Of a stretch of 64,000 bases of DNA, positions 36,363 through 45,284 are shown piece by piece (position 1 is the first letter of the stretch; each line of letters starts with the position of its first letter). A model generated the notes under the pieces. It had not been told where the DNA came from. It worked only from the letters and a program-made list of their open reading frames with translations, and made no database searches. A program made the position numbers and the translations under genes. The DNA lies in contig NZ_VTUU01000002.1 in the NCBI RefSeq assembly GCF_008370345.1, forward strand, positions 496,001 through 560,000, in the 5' to 3' direction. This DNA is from Marinobacter salinexigens (lineage in GTDB: Bacteria; Pseudomonadota; Gammaproteobacteria; Pseudomonadales; Oleiphilaceae).

Positions 36363-37074
36363 CAATCAGGTTTCCTGCATGCAGCCCACATTCTTTCTGG
36401 GTCGCCTCTTCCCACCACCAACGACCTTCTCGCTCATGTTGTCCGGGCAGGACCGGTCGGGTACAGGGCTGGCAGCCGATACTGATAAAACCCTTCTCGT
36501 GGAGCGCGTTGTAGGGCGCTTCCGACATTCTGATGTAGTCCCAGACTTCCTTCGAACTCCAGTTTGCCAGCGGATTGAATTTGATCAGTGCCTTGTCGCC
36601 GCTCGAAAAGGTGGCATCTTCCTGAACGACGGGTACGTCATTGCGTGTTCCGGGGCTCTGATCCTTACGCTGACCGGTGATCCAGGCATCAACGGTTGCC
36701 AGTTTTCGTCGGAGAGGTTCTACTTTCCGGATACCGCAGCACTCGGAATGGCCGTCTTCGTAAAAGCTGAACAGTCCCTTGCGATTGACGAGCTCCTGAA
36801 CGGCGCTGGTTTCTGGGAACAGCACTTCGATCTCGATACCGTAGTGCTTGCGCACCTTTTCGATGAATTCGTAGGTTTCCGGATGCAGCCGACCGGTATC
36901 CAGTGTGAATACCTGAAGGTTGTCCGTCAGCTTGTGTGCCATCTCGATAAGTACGACGTCTTCAGCGCCGCTGAATGAAATAGCGATATTGTCGTACTGT
37001 TTGAGAGCAGCCTTGAGAATCGAGCGAGGGCTTTCGCCTGCCAGTTCCTGCTGCCATTGCTGGATGTCGGTCAT
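36352..37074 (-). CDS. cysH: Assimilatory APS reductase (CysH with Fe-S cluster cysteines)
   Basis: About 241 residues. Besides the reductase signature ([20 protein letters not shown], the C-terminal ECGLHAGN with the catalytic Cys), it carries a Cys-Cys pair (ECCGIRK) and a Cys-x2-Cys pair (IGCQPCTR), which bind a [4Fe-4S] cluster. These four cysteines mark adenylylsulfate reductases and are missing in enteric PAPS reductases, so this enzyme should use APS directly. ATGs at 37080 and 37074 are both possible; neither has a clear ribosome binding site. The neighbouring cysB suggests CysB control. Confidence 0.92.
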   Translation of the reverse strand: MTDIQQWQQELAGESPRSILKAALKQYDNIAISFSGAEDVVLIEMAHKLTDNLQVFTLDTGRLHPETYEFIEKVRKHYGIEIEVLFPETSAVQELVNRKGLFSFYEDGHSECCGIRKVEPLRRKLATVDAWITGQRKDQSPGTRNDVPVVQEDATFSSGDKALIKFNPLANWSSKEVWDYIRMSEAPYNALHEKGFISIGCQPCTRPVLPGQHEREGRWWWEEATQKECGLHAGNLIARS

Positions 37075-37282
37075 AATCATCACGTGGCTATTCGAAATGT
37101 AATGGAAGGCTAACACTAAATGCCTCATTCCTTGAAGGAATGACAATCTATATCTTTATACCGATAGCGTCGGACCGTCGTGCAAACTCTACGATGCATT
37201 CCTGTCCGGTTTTTCTTATCATACGGCGCTGATCATCAAGCTTATAAGCCTACTAAACCAAACTGTCTATCAGGAGACCATT

Positions 37283-37897
37283 GTGGAACTCGCATGCCTT
37301 GACCTTGAGGGAGTATTGATCCCGGAAATCTGGATCGCATTTGCCGAGAAAACCGGTATTGAGGAACTCAAGGCGACTACCCGTGATATTCCTGATTACG
37401 ATGTGCTGATGAAGCAACGTCTGCGCCTGTTGGACCAGCATGGCTATGGTCTTCCACAGATTCAGGAAGTTATTGGTGAATTGGACCCTCTGCCAGGTGC
37501 CCGCGATTTCCTGGACTGGCTGCGTGAGCGGTTCCAGGTGGTTATTCTCTCCGATACCTTTTACGAATTTGCCATGCCGCTGATGAAGAAGCTGGGATTT
37601 CCGGCGCTGCTATGTCACAAGCTGGAAGTGGCAGAAAACGGCCAGATTACCAACTATCTGCTTCGCCAGCGTGATCCCAAGCGCCAGTCTGTTCGCGCCT
37701 TCCAGCTGCTGAACTACCGGGTGATTGCGGCGGGTGATTCCTACAATGACACGACAATGTTGGGTCAGGCAGAGGCTGGTATTTTGTTCCATGCCCCTCA
37801 GAACGTGATCGAAGAGTTTCCCCAGTTCCCGGCGGTGCATACTTTTGACGATCTGAAACAGGAGTTCCTCAAGGCTAGTGCGGTGCATAGCGCCTGA
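37283..37897 (+). CDS. thrH: Bifunctional phosphoserine phosphatase/homoserine phosphotransferase ThrH
   Basis: 204-residue HAD-family enzyme. The nucleophile motif is DLEGVLIPE (Asp7, with Glu9 in place of the usual Asp), motif II is ILSDTFYEF, and motif III/IV AAGDSYNDTTML. This matches ThrH, which removes phosphate from phosphoserine and can transfer it to homoserine. The start is GTG at 37283 with AGGAG at 37272-37276. It is divergent from cysH and convergent with pabB, in the same order as in P. aeruginosa. Confidence 0.94.
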   Translation: MELACLDLEGVLIPEIWIAFAEKTGIEELKATTRDIPDYDVLMKQRLRLLDQHGYGLPQIQEVIGELDPLPGARDFLDWLRERFQVVILSDTFYEFAMPLMKKLGFPALLCHKLEVAENGQITNYLLRQRDPKRQSVRAFQLLNYRVIAAGDSYNDTTMLGQAEAGILFHAPQNVIEEFPQFPAVHTFDDLKQEFLKASAVHSA

Positions 37898-37927
37898 GAC
37901 CTGGACCTCTTGTTTTGATTACAGAGC

Positions 37928-37960
37928 CGGAGCAGGGTGGTGGTTGAGCCCTGCTTCCGG
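37928..37960. terminator. Hairpin between thrH and pabB
   Basis: CCGGAGCAGGG pairs with CCCTGCTTCCGG apart from one bulged base, in the 64-bp gap between the convergent ends. There is no clear U tract, so it is a probable but weak shared terminator. Confidence 0.4.
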
Positions 37961-37961
37961 A

Positions 37962-39323
37962 CTATAGCTCTTCCAGAAACTTCATGAGTGAACCAACCTT
38001 TGCCAGGGTCTCCTGGTACTCCGACTCTGGTTCCGAATCCGCAACGATACCTCCACCTCCCCAGCATCGGATCGTGCCATGTCCGTCGCAGAATAAGGTG
38101 CGTATAGCGATGTTGCTGTCCAGGGTGCCATCCAATCCGCGGTAAAAGACCGAACCGCAATAAGGGCCTCGCCAGTGGGGTTCGAGTTCACGGATGATCT
38201 CCATCGCCCGGATTTTGGGTGCTCCGGTGATAGAGCCCCCCGGAAAAGCGTCGAACAGCGCTTTCATGGGAGTAACACCTTCTGCCAATTCGGCACGGAT
38301 GTGGCTGACGAGATGGTGTACGTTCCGGTATGACTCCAGGGCAAATAATTGATCGACCGTGACGGATGCGGTGGCAGCGTTGAGGCTGAGGTCATTCCGC
38401 AACAGATCCACAATCATCAGGTTTTCCGCCCTGTCCTTCTCGGAGGAGAGAAGCTCGCCCGCCAGGCGTCGATCTTCTTCAGGGGTTTTGCCCCTTGGGC
38501 GCGTGCCTTTGATGGGGCTGGTTTTTACGATGCCAGCTCTGATGTCCAGAAATCGCTCTGGCGATATGGATAGGACGGAACGTTCCGCGGACCGGACAAA
38601 TGCGCTATAGGGCGTGGGATTTGCCTCGGAAAGCGCCTTGAAAGCCTGCCAGGGGTCTCCGTCATATCGGCCTGAAAATTCCTGGGACAGATTGGCCTGG
38701 TAGCAGTCCCCGGCATCGATGTAATCACGAATACGCTCAACGCTATCTCGGAATTCTGAGGGTTTCTGCCTGGGTTGAAATGGTGACACCATTCGCCAAT
38801 CACCTGAGGCATGGAGCGTATTGCATGCGCCATCAAGGGATGTGTCAGAGACAAGCCAGTGCTCTATTTTTTCCCTGGTCGAAGCAGGGCAGCGGGGGTG
38901 TATCCAAAGATAGTGGGTGCCCGTTTCACGGTTATAGCTGGCGGACCAGAGATAAAAACCAGCTGAAATCAGCGGAGCATCGATCGTTGGGCACAGCCCA
39001 CTTAACTTTTTTTCTCTTACATAGCCCAGTTCATAGCTGATATACCCGATCCAGCCACCTGTAAGGTAGTCGTCAGCTGGCACCTTGAAAGCGGCAACCT
39101 GAGCTTCCATTTCGCTGGCAAGCTGGTCCGTGTCCAGTATTCCGTTGACACTCGCTTCCCGAACAATAGAAGCCTCTGCGTGGGCTGAAAACCCACAGAG
39201 TTTCCCTCGGCCTTGTCCTTCGCCAACGCTTCCGATGTACACAAAATCCGGCTCAGATGAAGCGTGGGCCAGCAAATGCTGGTAGGTCTCAAGGGAAATT
39301 GGCTGATGGAACGGCGCGCTCAA
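37962..39323 (-). CDS. pabB: Aminodeoxychorismate synthase component I
   Basis: 453 residues of the chorismate-binding family. Typical motifs are PIKGTRPRGKTPEEDRRLA, LSSEKDRAENLMIVDLLRND, GGSITGAPKIRAMEIIREL and AIRTLFCDG with the closing Gly-rich GGIVADS. The PIKGT sequence, rather than PIAGT, favours PabB (folate) over TrpE. It probably starts at TTG 39323, preceded by GAGG with a 5-base gap (39331-39334 on the minus strand). It works with PabA, which is not in this window. Confidence 0.92.
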   Translation of the reverse strand: MSAPFHQPISLETYQHLLAHASSEPDFVYIGSVGEGQGRGKLCGFSAHAEASIVREASVNGILDTDQLASEMEAQVAAFKVPADDYLTGGWIGYISYELGYVREKKLSGLCPTIDAPLISAGFYLWSASYNRETGTHYLWIHPRCPASTREKIEHWLVSDTSLDGACNTLHASGDWRMVSPFQPRQKPSEFRDSVERIRDYIDAGDCYQANLSQEFSGRYDGDPWQAFKALSEANPTPYSAFVRSAERSVLSISPERFLDIRAGIVKTSPIKGTRPRGKTPEEDRRLAGELLSSEKDRAENLMIVDLLRNDLSLNAATASVTVDQLFALESYRNVHHLVSHIRAELAEGVTPMKALFDAFPGGSITGAPKIRAMEIIRELEPHWRGPYCGSVFYRGLDGTLDSNIAIRTLFCDGHGTIRCWGGGGIVADSEPESEYQETLAKVGSLMKFLEEL

Positions 39324-39481
39324 GGTGTCCTCATGAAATTTTGGAGGAATGATAAACAGCCCACAAAAAGGCCGTTGTCGGCCGCTGAGTGACGCTGATC
39401 TAATAAAAGGAGCCCGGTATTTTACCCGAGTTGGTCCCGTATCGCGTGGGAAATCAATGACAATAAAACAGGAATAACAAC

Positions 39482-40087
39482 ATGGCTAACCTTAAAGCTT
39501 CCTTCATCTGTGCTACGTTTATGACCGCGCTGGGGTTTTCGTCCATTGCAGTGGCAGAAGACAGTATTGCAGTAAAAGTACCGGAGAATTCGGTGATCTC
39601 CGACGGAAAACTGACCAAGGAAGAGCTCGCTCAGTATGCTGTTGCCGGACAGCAGCAACTGGTTCATCTCATCGAAGAGGCCACTAAGCAGTATTCGGAA
39701 ACCCTGACTGACGATACACCGAATATGCCTGCTGCCTGGATGTTGATGGATGATGGTGAAACGGTCAAACGGATCAATATAGATGACCAGGCGGGTGAGG
39801 CGCCGGCCCAGCTTCGTATTCTGATGTACCGCGCAGCGCTCAAATCCATCGCCCGCCGGGGGAAAGTCAACGCGGCCGCCATTCTTTATACCGGCAAAGT
39901 GAATGAGGGGAGTGATGAGCAGGCGCTGGTTATCGAGCATGAACACCGGCTGGGTATCTCCGGTAATAAGGTGATTCCGTATGAGGTGAAAGGCGGAACA
40001 GTGAGTTACTCCCGGGCGGTAAACAGTGAAAAGCCTTTTCAGATGTTCTATGACGAGAAACCGGGAGCGGCGGGAAATCACAGCTGA
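39482..40087 (+). CDS. Exported protein of unknown function
   Basis: 201 residues with a signal peptide (MANLKASFICATFMTALGFS, cleavage near VAEDS). The mature part has no cysteine and no family I recognise; notable stretches are KLTKEELAQYAVAGQQQLVH and HRLGISGNKVIPYEVKGG. Amphipathic helices near the start and a beta-rich C-terminus are likely. AGGA at 39470-39473 is the ribosome binding site. It is transcribed towards the DUF6160-like gene, 172 bp upstream of it, and with that gene and the convergent one further on forms a group of three exported proteins. Confidence 0.75.
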   Translation: MANLKASFICATFMTALGFSSIAVAEDSIAVKVPENSVISDGKLTKEELAQYAVAGQQQLVHLIEEATKQYSETLTDDTPNMPAAWMLMDDGETVKRINIDDQAGEAPAQLRILMYRAALKSIARRGKVNAAAILYTGKVNEGSDEQALVIEHEHRLGISGNKVIPYEVKGGTVSYSRAVNSEKPFQMFYDEKPGAAGNHS

Positions 40088-40138
40088 ATTGAGAAGTGGT
40101 CGCGGTTTGTTTCAGCTTGTTACCAACCGGTAAAGAAC

Positions 40139-40188
40139 TGTGAGCAGAGTCACGGACTAGGGCTGTAAAACAATCTTAAATGGAATCG
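40139..40188 (+). promoter_or_regulatory. Possible CRP/Vfr-dependent class II promoter
   Basis: TGTGA-N6-TCACG lies at 40139-40154 (9 of 10 consensus bases). TTAAAT at 40176-40181 could be the -10 element, giving transcription from about 40188. The site centre is then at -41.5, the class II CRP position. The gene start at 40260 lies 72 bp downstream. Confidence 0.45.
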
Positions 40189-40259
40189 TGGAGTCGCGAA
40201 TTCCACAACAAAACCAAAAAGACTCAGATAAGAACAAAAGAGTTTATAAGGAGATAAGA

Positions 40260-41138
40260 ATGAAAGGCCTGAAGAAAATTGCTCTTGCAACCGCAATCGC
40301 TGCCGCTCCTTTTGCAGCCAACGCTGACCTGAAAGCTCTGGACGACAGTGCGATGGGTAACGTCACCGGTCAGGCTGGTGTGACCATCGAGCTGGAAACC
40401 AAAGTTAGCATCGGTCAGTTCAAGTACACCGATGAAGGCTCATTCGCTGTGAACGACTTGGTTCTCGGTGGTGCTGGTGTTACAGCCGCTGGCGCGGCGG
40501 CCGGCTACACTGACTTGTTGGATCAGCTGAAAATTGATATCGACGTTGCTGACGATGGTGATGCGATCATCCACGTTGGCACCCTTGACGGTAACCCGAT
40601 TGATTGGGGTGTAACTGTAGGTTCCATGCAACTTCTTGCAGGCGCTACCGGTAGCGACAGCACGACTCTGATCTCAAACATGAGTGGCTTTGGTAACCTG
40701 GCTCAACTCGATATTTCTGTTGATACCGCTACTGACCACCTGAACATCGCAGCTGCCTTCAACGTTGTGGATATGGACTTTGATGTTGAATTCCTGGGTA
40801 TTGGTGTTCGCGACATGGTAATCACCGGCGCTGGCACTAACTTTGACTATGATGGCGATGGCCAGACCATTGACGATGGTGCTGCCGAGTTTGGTGGCGC
40901 GTTGACTCCGCAGCAAGAAGCAGTCATGACTACATTTGCTAACGTTAACCTCGACGTTTACAAAGGTTCAGGTCTGGGCGGTGCAACTCCTGTTACCGAC
41001 GTTCTGCGTATCGACGTAAACAACGTTTACATGGATATGTCCATCGGTGCAGTTGAAATCGGCGGTACTTCCATCGGTTCCATCGCCATCGACAACCTGG
41101 CTGTAACCGACACCAAGCTGGCTGTCTACGGTCACTAA
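40260..41138 (+). CDS. DUF6160-like exported surface protein
   Basis: 292 residues from the ATG at 40260, chosen because AAGGAG lies at 40248-40253 and the product starts with a fine signal peptide (MKGLKKIALATAIAAAPFAA, cleavage after NA). A longer start at 40188 would bury it. Just after the cleavage site is the DUF6160 signature LKALDDSAMGNVTGQAGVTI. The rest is Gly/Asp/Ala-rich, low in Lys and with no Cys, in a beta-helix or beta-barrel-like pattern of repeated short strands (DLVLGGAGV, MQLLAGATG). Related genes are found next to Acinetobacter Fil-type pilus genes. A strong terminator follows. Confidence 0.82.
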   Translation: MKGLKKIALATAIAAAPFAANADLKALDDSAMGNVTGQAGVTIELETKVSIGQFKYTDEGSFAVNDLVLGGAGVTAAGAAAGYTDLLDQLKIDIDVADDGDAIIHVGTLDGNPIDWGVTVGSMQLLAGATGSDSTTLISNMSGFGNLAQLDISVDTATDHLNIAAAFNVVDMDFDVEFLGIGVRDMVITGAGTNFDYDGDGQTIDDGAAEFGGALTPQQEAVMTTFANVNLDVYKGSGLGGATPVTDVLRIDVNNVYMDMSIGAVEIGGTSIGSIAIDNLAVTDTKLAVYGH

Positions 41139-41162
41139 TCTGACCTGACACCAGACGTGTTG

Positions 41163-41190
41163 AAATGCCCCGCCTTGGCGGGGCATTTTT
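41163..41190 (+). terminator. Intrinsic terminator after the DUF6160-like gene
   Basis: AAATGCCCCGC / GCGGGGCATTT form an 11-bp stem with a CTTG loop, followed by more T. The A-rich left arm makes weak bidirectional use possible. Confidence 0.9.
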
Positions 41191-41216
41191 GTTTGGGTTG
41201 AAACGTTGTCTGACCC

Positions 41217-41248
41217 AAAAAAAACGGCAGCTTGAAGGCTGCCGTTTT
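41217..41248 (-). terminator. Intrinsic terminator for the convergent exported-protein gene
   Basis: AAAACGGCAGC / GCTGCCGTTTT form an 11-bp stem with a TTGAAG loop at 41221-41248. Eight A at 41217-41224 become the U tract on the minus strand, so it ends the leftward gene whose stop is at 41267. Together with the terminator at 41163 it makes a back-to-back pair. Confidence 0.88.
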
Positions 41249-41266
41249 GTTATAACGATGAAAAAA

Positions 41267-41884
41267 TTACTGATCGGGAACGGCAATAGAAAGATCAAAA
41301 CCACCACCGGGGCGTGGCGTAAGACTGATCGGACCTTCATTGATGGCCTGCGGAATCTGGATCTGATCGATGCCCGGTGGGTTGCCGATCGAGAAGTTGA
41401 GATTCTGCCCATCGAACCCGACGCTCAACTGATCGTTCAGGAAGGTCTGAGTAAATGGTTCGTCGGGTATTTCAGCCTGCTGCCCATAAATAATCGGTGG
41501 GATGGTCGGCGTAAATTCTGCTGGAGGCTGGGCTTTGGCTATCTCGTCTATTGGCAACAGCAGCGCACGTCGAAGGAACTCGTCTTCCGCACTTTGCAGA
41601 CCATCCTCGCGTCCTTCTTCCATATACCGCTGCAGAGCTTCTCGGTAGGCTTCTTCTTCAGCTTCGGTTATGACGGGCTCCCCGGGTGATATGGTGAGCG
41701 AGCGGAGAATGCGCTTTCGGTCTGCTTCGGATTTCTGGCGTTCTTTCGGTACGATGATAACGGCAGAATCCTTGACGTAGGTTTCTACCATTTCGTCCGA
41801 CGTCAGTGTTTGCACCCCAGAGAAAGCTGGGCTGGACAGGGCTATCCCGGTTATTGCAGCGGTGAGTGACAGTCGGCGTTTCAT
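41267..41884 (-). CDS. Exported protein of unknown function
   Basis: 205 residues with a signal peptide (MKRRLSLTAAITGIALSSPA, cleavage near FSG). The middle is charged and helical (EAEEEAYREALQRYMEEGRE), and the C-terminus is Pro/Gly-rich (PRPGGGFDLSIAVPDQ). There are no cysteines and I recognise no family. It is convergent with the DUF6160-like gene, with a pair of terminators between them, and divergent from the DUF58/TgpA operon. Grouping with the other two exported proteins is by position only. Confidence 0.75.
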   Translation of the reverse strand: MKRRLSLTAAITGIALSSPAFSGVQTLTSDEMVETYVKDSAVIIVPKERQKSEADRKRILRSLTISPGEPVITEAEEEAYREALQRYMEEGREDGLQSAEDEFLRRALLLPIDEIAKAQPPAEFTPTIPPIIYGQQAEIPDEPFTQTFLNDQLSVGFDGQNLNFSIGNPPGIDQIQIPQAINEGPISLTPRPGGGFDLSIAVPDQ

Positions 41885-42131
41885 GGCGAGACCTTTTCAT
41901 CGTTGGTTCGTGGCAGCGTTCCTGAGGTCAGATCGCTCCTATCATCGAGTATTCGGTTTGTCCGACAGTTTTTCAAGGTACTACGCTGGTAATTGTGACC
42001 GATATCCGCGATTGCCAGGGTATGGCGTTACCGTCGTTAATAAAGCCTGAAGAAAAAGGTATATTCGCGGAACTTTTTATGGCCTTACGGGCCTCAATGT
42101 CAGTATTTCACAGGTGCATACAGGCGCATGC

Positions 42132-42167
42132 AGGGACAGGTAGAGGGACAGGTAGAGGGACAGGCAG
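42132..42167. repeat. Three 12-bp tandem repeats next to a start codon
   Basis: The unit AGGGACAGGTAG occurs at 42132-42143 and 42144-42155, with AGGGACAGGCAG at 42156-42167, one base before the ATG at 42169. Each unit contains AGG purine blocks that resemble Shine-Dalgarno sequences. The unit length is a multiple of three, so copy changes would keep an upstream reading frame open. Confidence 0.85.
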
Positions 42168-42168
42168 G

Positions 42169-43197
42169 ATGATCAGCCAACTTCGTTCTCGGTGGCAACA
42201 GTGGGTGCATCGCAGAATCCCCCGTTCGGATAACCAACTGCTCAATCAGAAAAACGTGTTTATCCTGCCAACCGGTGCGGGCGTAGTGTTCGGGATTTTG
42301 CTGATGGTTATGCTGATTACCGGTATCAACTATCAGAACAGCCTGATTTATCTGATCACCTTCCTGCTGGGCGCTGTATTTGTCGGGGCCATGCACCAAA
42401 CTCATCGCAACCTTTCCGGCCTGGAATTGACGCTCCTTCAGCCTGGAGAGGGGGTTGCCGGTGAGGATATTCCCTTCCGATTCCGCGCAACTGCGGGCCC
42501 GAACGATGCGGTTGCTGTGCGTTTATCGGTAGATGACTCCGTGTTGGCACCGATTCATATAAGCGCTGGTCAGGCCACCGACGTAGTGATTCCGGTGCCT
42601 TCCGCCTACCGTGGCTATTTACGCCCCGATCGTATACGCATCGAAACGCGTTTTCCCTTTGGTCTCCTTAAAGCCTGGTCCTGGATGCGACCGGCATCGG
42701 CGGGCATTGCATTTCCGCGGCCATTGGCTGCACCGGATGTTCTAAGCTCGGTGCCAGACGGTTCTGATGCCGACAATGTTCGTTCAGTCGAGGGGAATGA
42801 TCACGCTGATTTGCGTCCCTGGCGGGAAGGGGATATGAGCCAGCGTGTAATGTGGAAACGATACGCCCGTAGTGGCCAGATGGTGGTTGCAGACTGGGAA
42901 GGTGAACAGGGAAGTCCTCACTGGCTGGACTTCGATGCCTTTCCCGGCACAGATCACGAAATGCGGCTGGGTTACCTGGCTTACCTTGTTGGTGAACGGG
43001 AGAAGCGGGGCGGTCGTTATGGACTGAATTTGCCGGGCAGGGCCATTGACCCGGATTCTGGGGCTTCCCACGCCCAACGCTGCATGAGAGCACTGGCAGT
43101 TTGGGGTGAAGAACCACCCCGGGAAACGCTACCTGAACCCCATGGTACACGCAGTGACCAGGACCTGACGCACCCAATGGACAGCCAGAGCGCATGA
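42169..43197 (+). CDS. DUF58 domain protein
   Basis: About 342 residues. Two membrane helices near residues 35-75 (VFILPTGAGVVFGILLMVML and NSLIYLITFLLGAVFVGAMH) are followed by a beta-sandwich and the DUF58 signature (NVRSVEGNDHADLRPWREGD, RVMWKRYARSG). The ATG at 42169 has purine-rich repeats immediately upstream; a frame open back to 41995 would add 58 residues of low complexity and is rejected. DUF58 proteins work with MoxR ATPases and transglutaminase-like membrane proteins in the envelope; no MoxR gene is next to it here. It overlaps tgpA by 4 bp. Confidence 0.88.
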   Translation: MISQLRSRWQQWVHRRIPRSDNQLLNQKNVFILPTGAGVVFGILLMVMLITGINYQNSLIYLITFLLGAVFVGAMHQTHRNLSGLELTLLQPGEGVAGEDIPFRFRATAGPNDAVAVRLSVDDSVLAPIHISAGQATDVVIPVPSAYRGYLRPDRIRIETRFPFGLLKAWSWMRPASAGIAFPRPLAAPDVLSSVPDGSDADNVRSVEGNDHADLRPWREGDMSQRVMWKRYARSGQMVVADWEGEQGSPHWLDFDAFPGTDHEMRLGYLAYLVGEREKRGGRYGLNLPGRAIDPDSGASHAQRCMRALAVWGEEPPRETLPEPHGTRSDQDLTHPMDSQSA

Positions 43198-45284
43198 GTT
43201 TGTTAAGCCGTATTATGGGGGACTCACCTTCGGACACTGCGTCCGTCGCCGCTATCCCTTCAAGGGCGTTGGCCTGGCTGGTTGCCAGTTTCGCGCTGTT
43301 GTTAATACCGCAATGGGATCGATTGCCGATCTGGCTGCTGGCTGCCTGTGGCGTTCTGGCGGGCTGGCGCTGGCTGGCTCAGTATGGTCGGGTCCGGTTG
43401 CCGGGCAGGCTGCTTCGCACGGCTATCATGCTGCTATTGATCTCGGTGTATGTCGCAACCGTCAGTGGCCGGTTTACCGTCGATACTGCCGCCTCTTTCT
43501 TTGTATTGGCTGTAGGACTCAAATGGCTCGAAACCCGTAGCAGTCGGGACTTTTATGTTCTGCTGTTTATCGTGATCTATCTGGCTACTGTCAACTTCCT
43601 GTTCCGGCAGGAGATTCTCTGGACCCTGGTCAACCTCGCGGGGGTAGCTTGTCTTCTCGTAGGCCTGCAAGTGCTGAATGCACCGGATCTCCCTGCGAAC
43701 ATGAGATCAGGCTGGAAACGATTGGGGCTTCTTTTACTCAAAACGCTGCCGATTGTGATACTGCTGTTTTTGTTCTTTCCCAGGATTGCGCCTTTGTGGA
43801 GCGTACCGCTGGTGTCTGGCCAGGCGCGAACCGGTATCAGTGACTCAATGCGCCCCGGGGACATTTCGAATCTTGCGCAGAGCAGTGAGCGAGCGTTTCG
43901 CGTGACCTTTGGCGGTGAACTTCCAGCCTACCGCGATCGTTATTGGCGAGGTTTGGTACTTGACTACCTCGACAGTGAAACCTGGAAACAATCCGGCTTC
44001 GAATCCTACCGTCCGCCGGGAAAAGTTGATCTCGATGGCGGCATCGGCGACCTGGGCGCGCGAGAATACGATGTCCTTATGGAACCGACCGATCAGCGCT
44101 GGGCGTTCGGCCTTGAGAACTCAAGGGCCGTGTCCGGCAATGTCATCGAGCAGGACGATGATCTTTTCAGGTTCCGTCGCCCGGCTGATACGGCGGTCCG
44201 GTATCGTCTCGCCCGGGAGGAGGTCTCACAAGGTAGTCCGGCTGATGAGCTTTCAGCGCTGGAAACGCGACGCTATCTTCAGCTTCCGGTCAGCGGCAAC
44301 CCCCGTGCCCGTCAACTGGGACGTTCGTTAAAAGAGCAGAACGACGCCGAAGGTGTTATCCGCGCGATGCTCAGCCGTTTCCGGGATCAGGAATATTTCT
44401 ATACCCTGCGGCCGCCGGCAATGGCCGAAAACGGTATCGACACCCTGCTGTTTGATGAGAAAAAGGGGTTCTGTGCCCATTATGCCGGGGCTACGACGTT
44501 TGTGCTCCGGGCTGCTGGTATTCCTTCACGTATTGTTGCCGGTTATCAGGGCGGTGAACCCGGTGCAGGCGGGGAATACCTTATTGTCCGTCAGTATGAT
44601 GCCCATGCCTGGGTTGAAGCCTGGATTGAAGGCCGGGGATGGGTACGTATCGATCCAACGGCTGCTATCGCACCGCAACGAATAGAGTCCGGTCTTCGGG
44701 AAGCGGTTGCAAACGAAGGTTCTTTTCTTGAGGAAGATTGGGCATCACCCCAGCGGTACGGTGATGTTCGGTTGATCCAGTGGGCCAGTCTTCAGCTGGA
44801 TCGTATGAACTATCAATGGCAGCGCTGGGTTGTAGGGTACCAGGGGCAAAGCCAGATGGATCTTATGTCCCGTCTGCCCGGCCGGTTCGGGATGAAAGAG
44901 TTGGGCTATCTAACGGCGGCTGTTGTCGGGGGCGGGCTGCTTCTCGCCGGATTGGTGTCTGCGTGGCAGATGCGCCGTGGCGTTAGGTATGATGCGTTCC
45001 GGAAGACGGTCGAGGGCTGGCATATGCTCTGTGTTGGCAACGGTGTTCCGGTGCGTTCCGGAGAGACACCCTCTGTACTGGCTGAGCGGTTTGCCGAAGC
45101 CCGGCCAGCAGCGGCTGATTCAGCCCGTCGTTTTGCCCGGATGGTCAACAGCCATTACTATAGTGCTTCGCCTTCCAAAACTGCGGCCGCTGATCTGAAG
45201 CGATTGCGCCGACTACTGGCCACGATGAAGAAGCAACTCCGGCGTTCGCAGCAGAAGAACCGTAAAACAGGAACCCGTTCGTGA
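43194..45284 (+). CDS. tgpA: Transglutaminase-like membrane protein TgpA
   Basis: 696 residues. About six membrane helices in the first 180 residues (DUF3488 region), a periplasmic transglutaminase domain with Cys427 (GFCAHYAG), His471 (YDAHAWVEAW) and Asp487 (WVRIDPTAA), then one helix near residue 570 and a C-terminal DUF4129-like cytosolic tail. All three catalytic residues are present. In P. aeruginosa the homologue is essential and acts in the periplasm, with unknown substrate. The start overlaps the DUF58 stop by 4 bp and its stop overlaps holB by 4 bp. Confidence 0.93.
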   Translation: MSLLSRIMGDSPSDTASVAAIPSRALAWLVASFALLLIPQWDRLPIWLLAACGVLAGWRWLAQYGRVRLPGRLLRTAIMLLLISVYVATVSGRFTVDTAASFFVLAVGLKWLETRSSRDFYVLLFIVIYLATVNFLFRQEILWTLVNLAGVACLLVGLQVLNAPDLPANMRSGWKRLGLLLLKTLPIVILLFLFFPRIAPLWSVPLVSGQARTGISDSMRPGDISNLAQSSERAFRVTFGGELPAYRDRYWRGLVLDYLDSETWKQSGFESYRPPGKVDLDGGIGDLGAREYDVLMEPTDQRWAFGLENSRAVSGNVIEQDDDLFRFRRPADTAVRYRLAREEVSQGSPADELSALETRRYLQLPVSGNPRARQLGRSLKEQNDAEGVIRAMLSRFRDQEYFYTLRPPAMAENGIDTLLFDEKKGFCAHYAGATTFVLRAAGIPSRIVAGYQGGEPGAGGEYLIVRQYDAHAWVEAWIEGRGWVRIDPTAAIAPQRIESGLREAVANEGSFLEEDWASPQRYGDVRLIQWASLQLDRMNYQWQRWVVGYQGQSQMDLMSRLPGRFGMKELGYLTAAVVGGGLLLAGLVSAWQMRRGVRYDAFRKTVEGWHMLCVGNGVPVRSGETPSVLAERFAEARPAAADSARRFARMVNSHYYSASPSKTAAADLKRLRRLLATMKKQLRRSQQKNRKTGTRS

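Noticed and set aside
39349..39477. Small open frame of 42 codons between pabB and the exported-protein gene, preceded by GGAGG
   Set aside because: The GGAGG ends one base before the ATG, too close for a working ribosome binding site. The product has no signal peptide or family features, and the region also holds the start signals of its neighbours.
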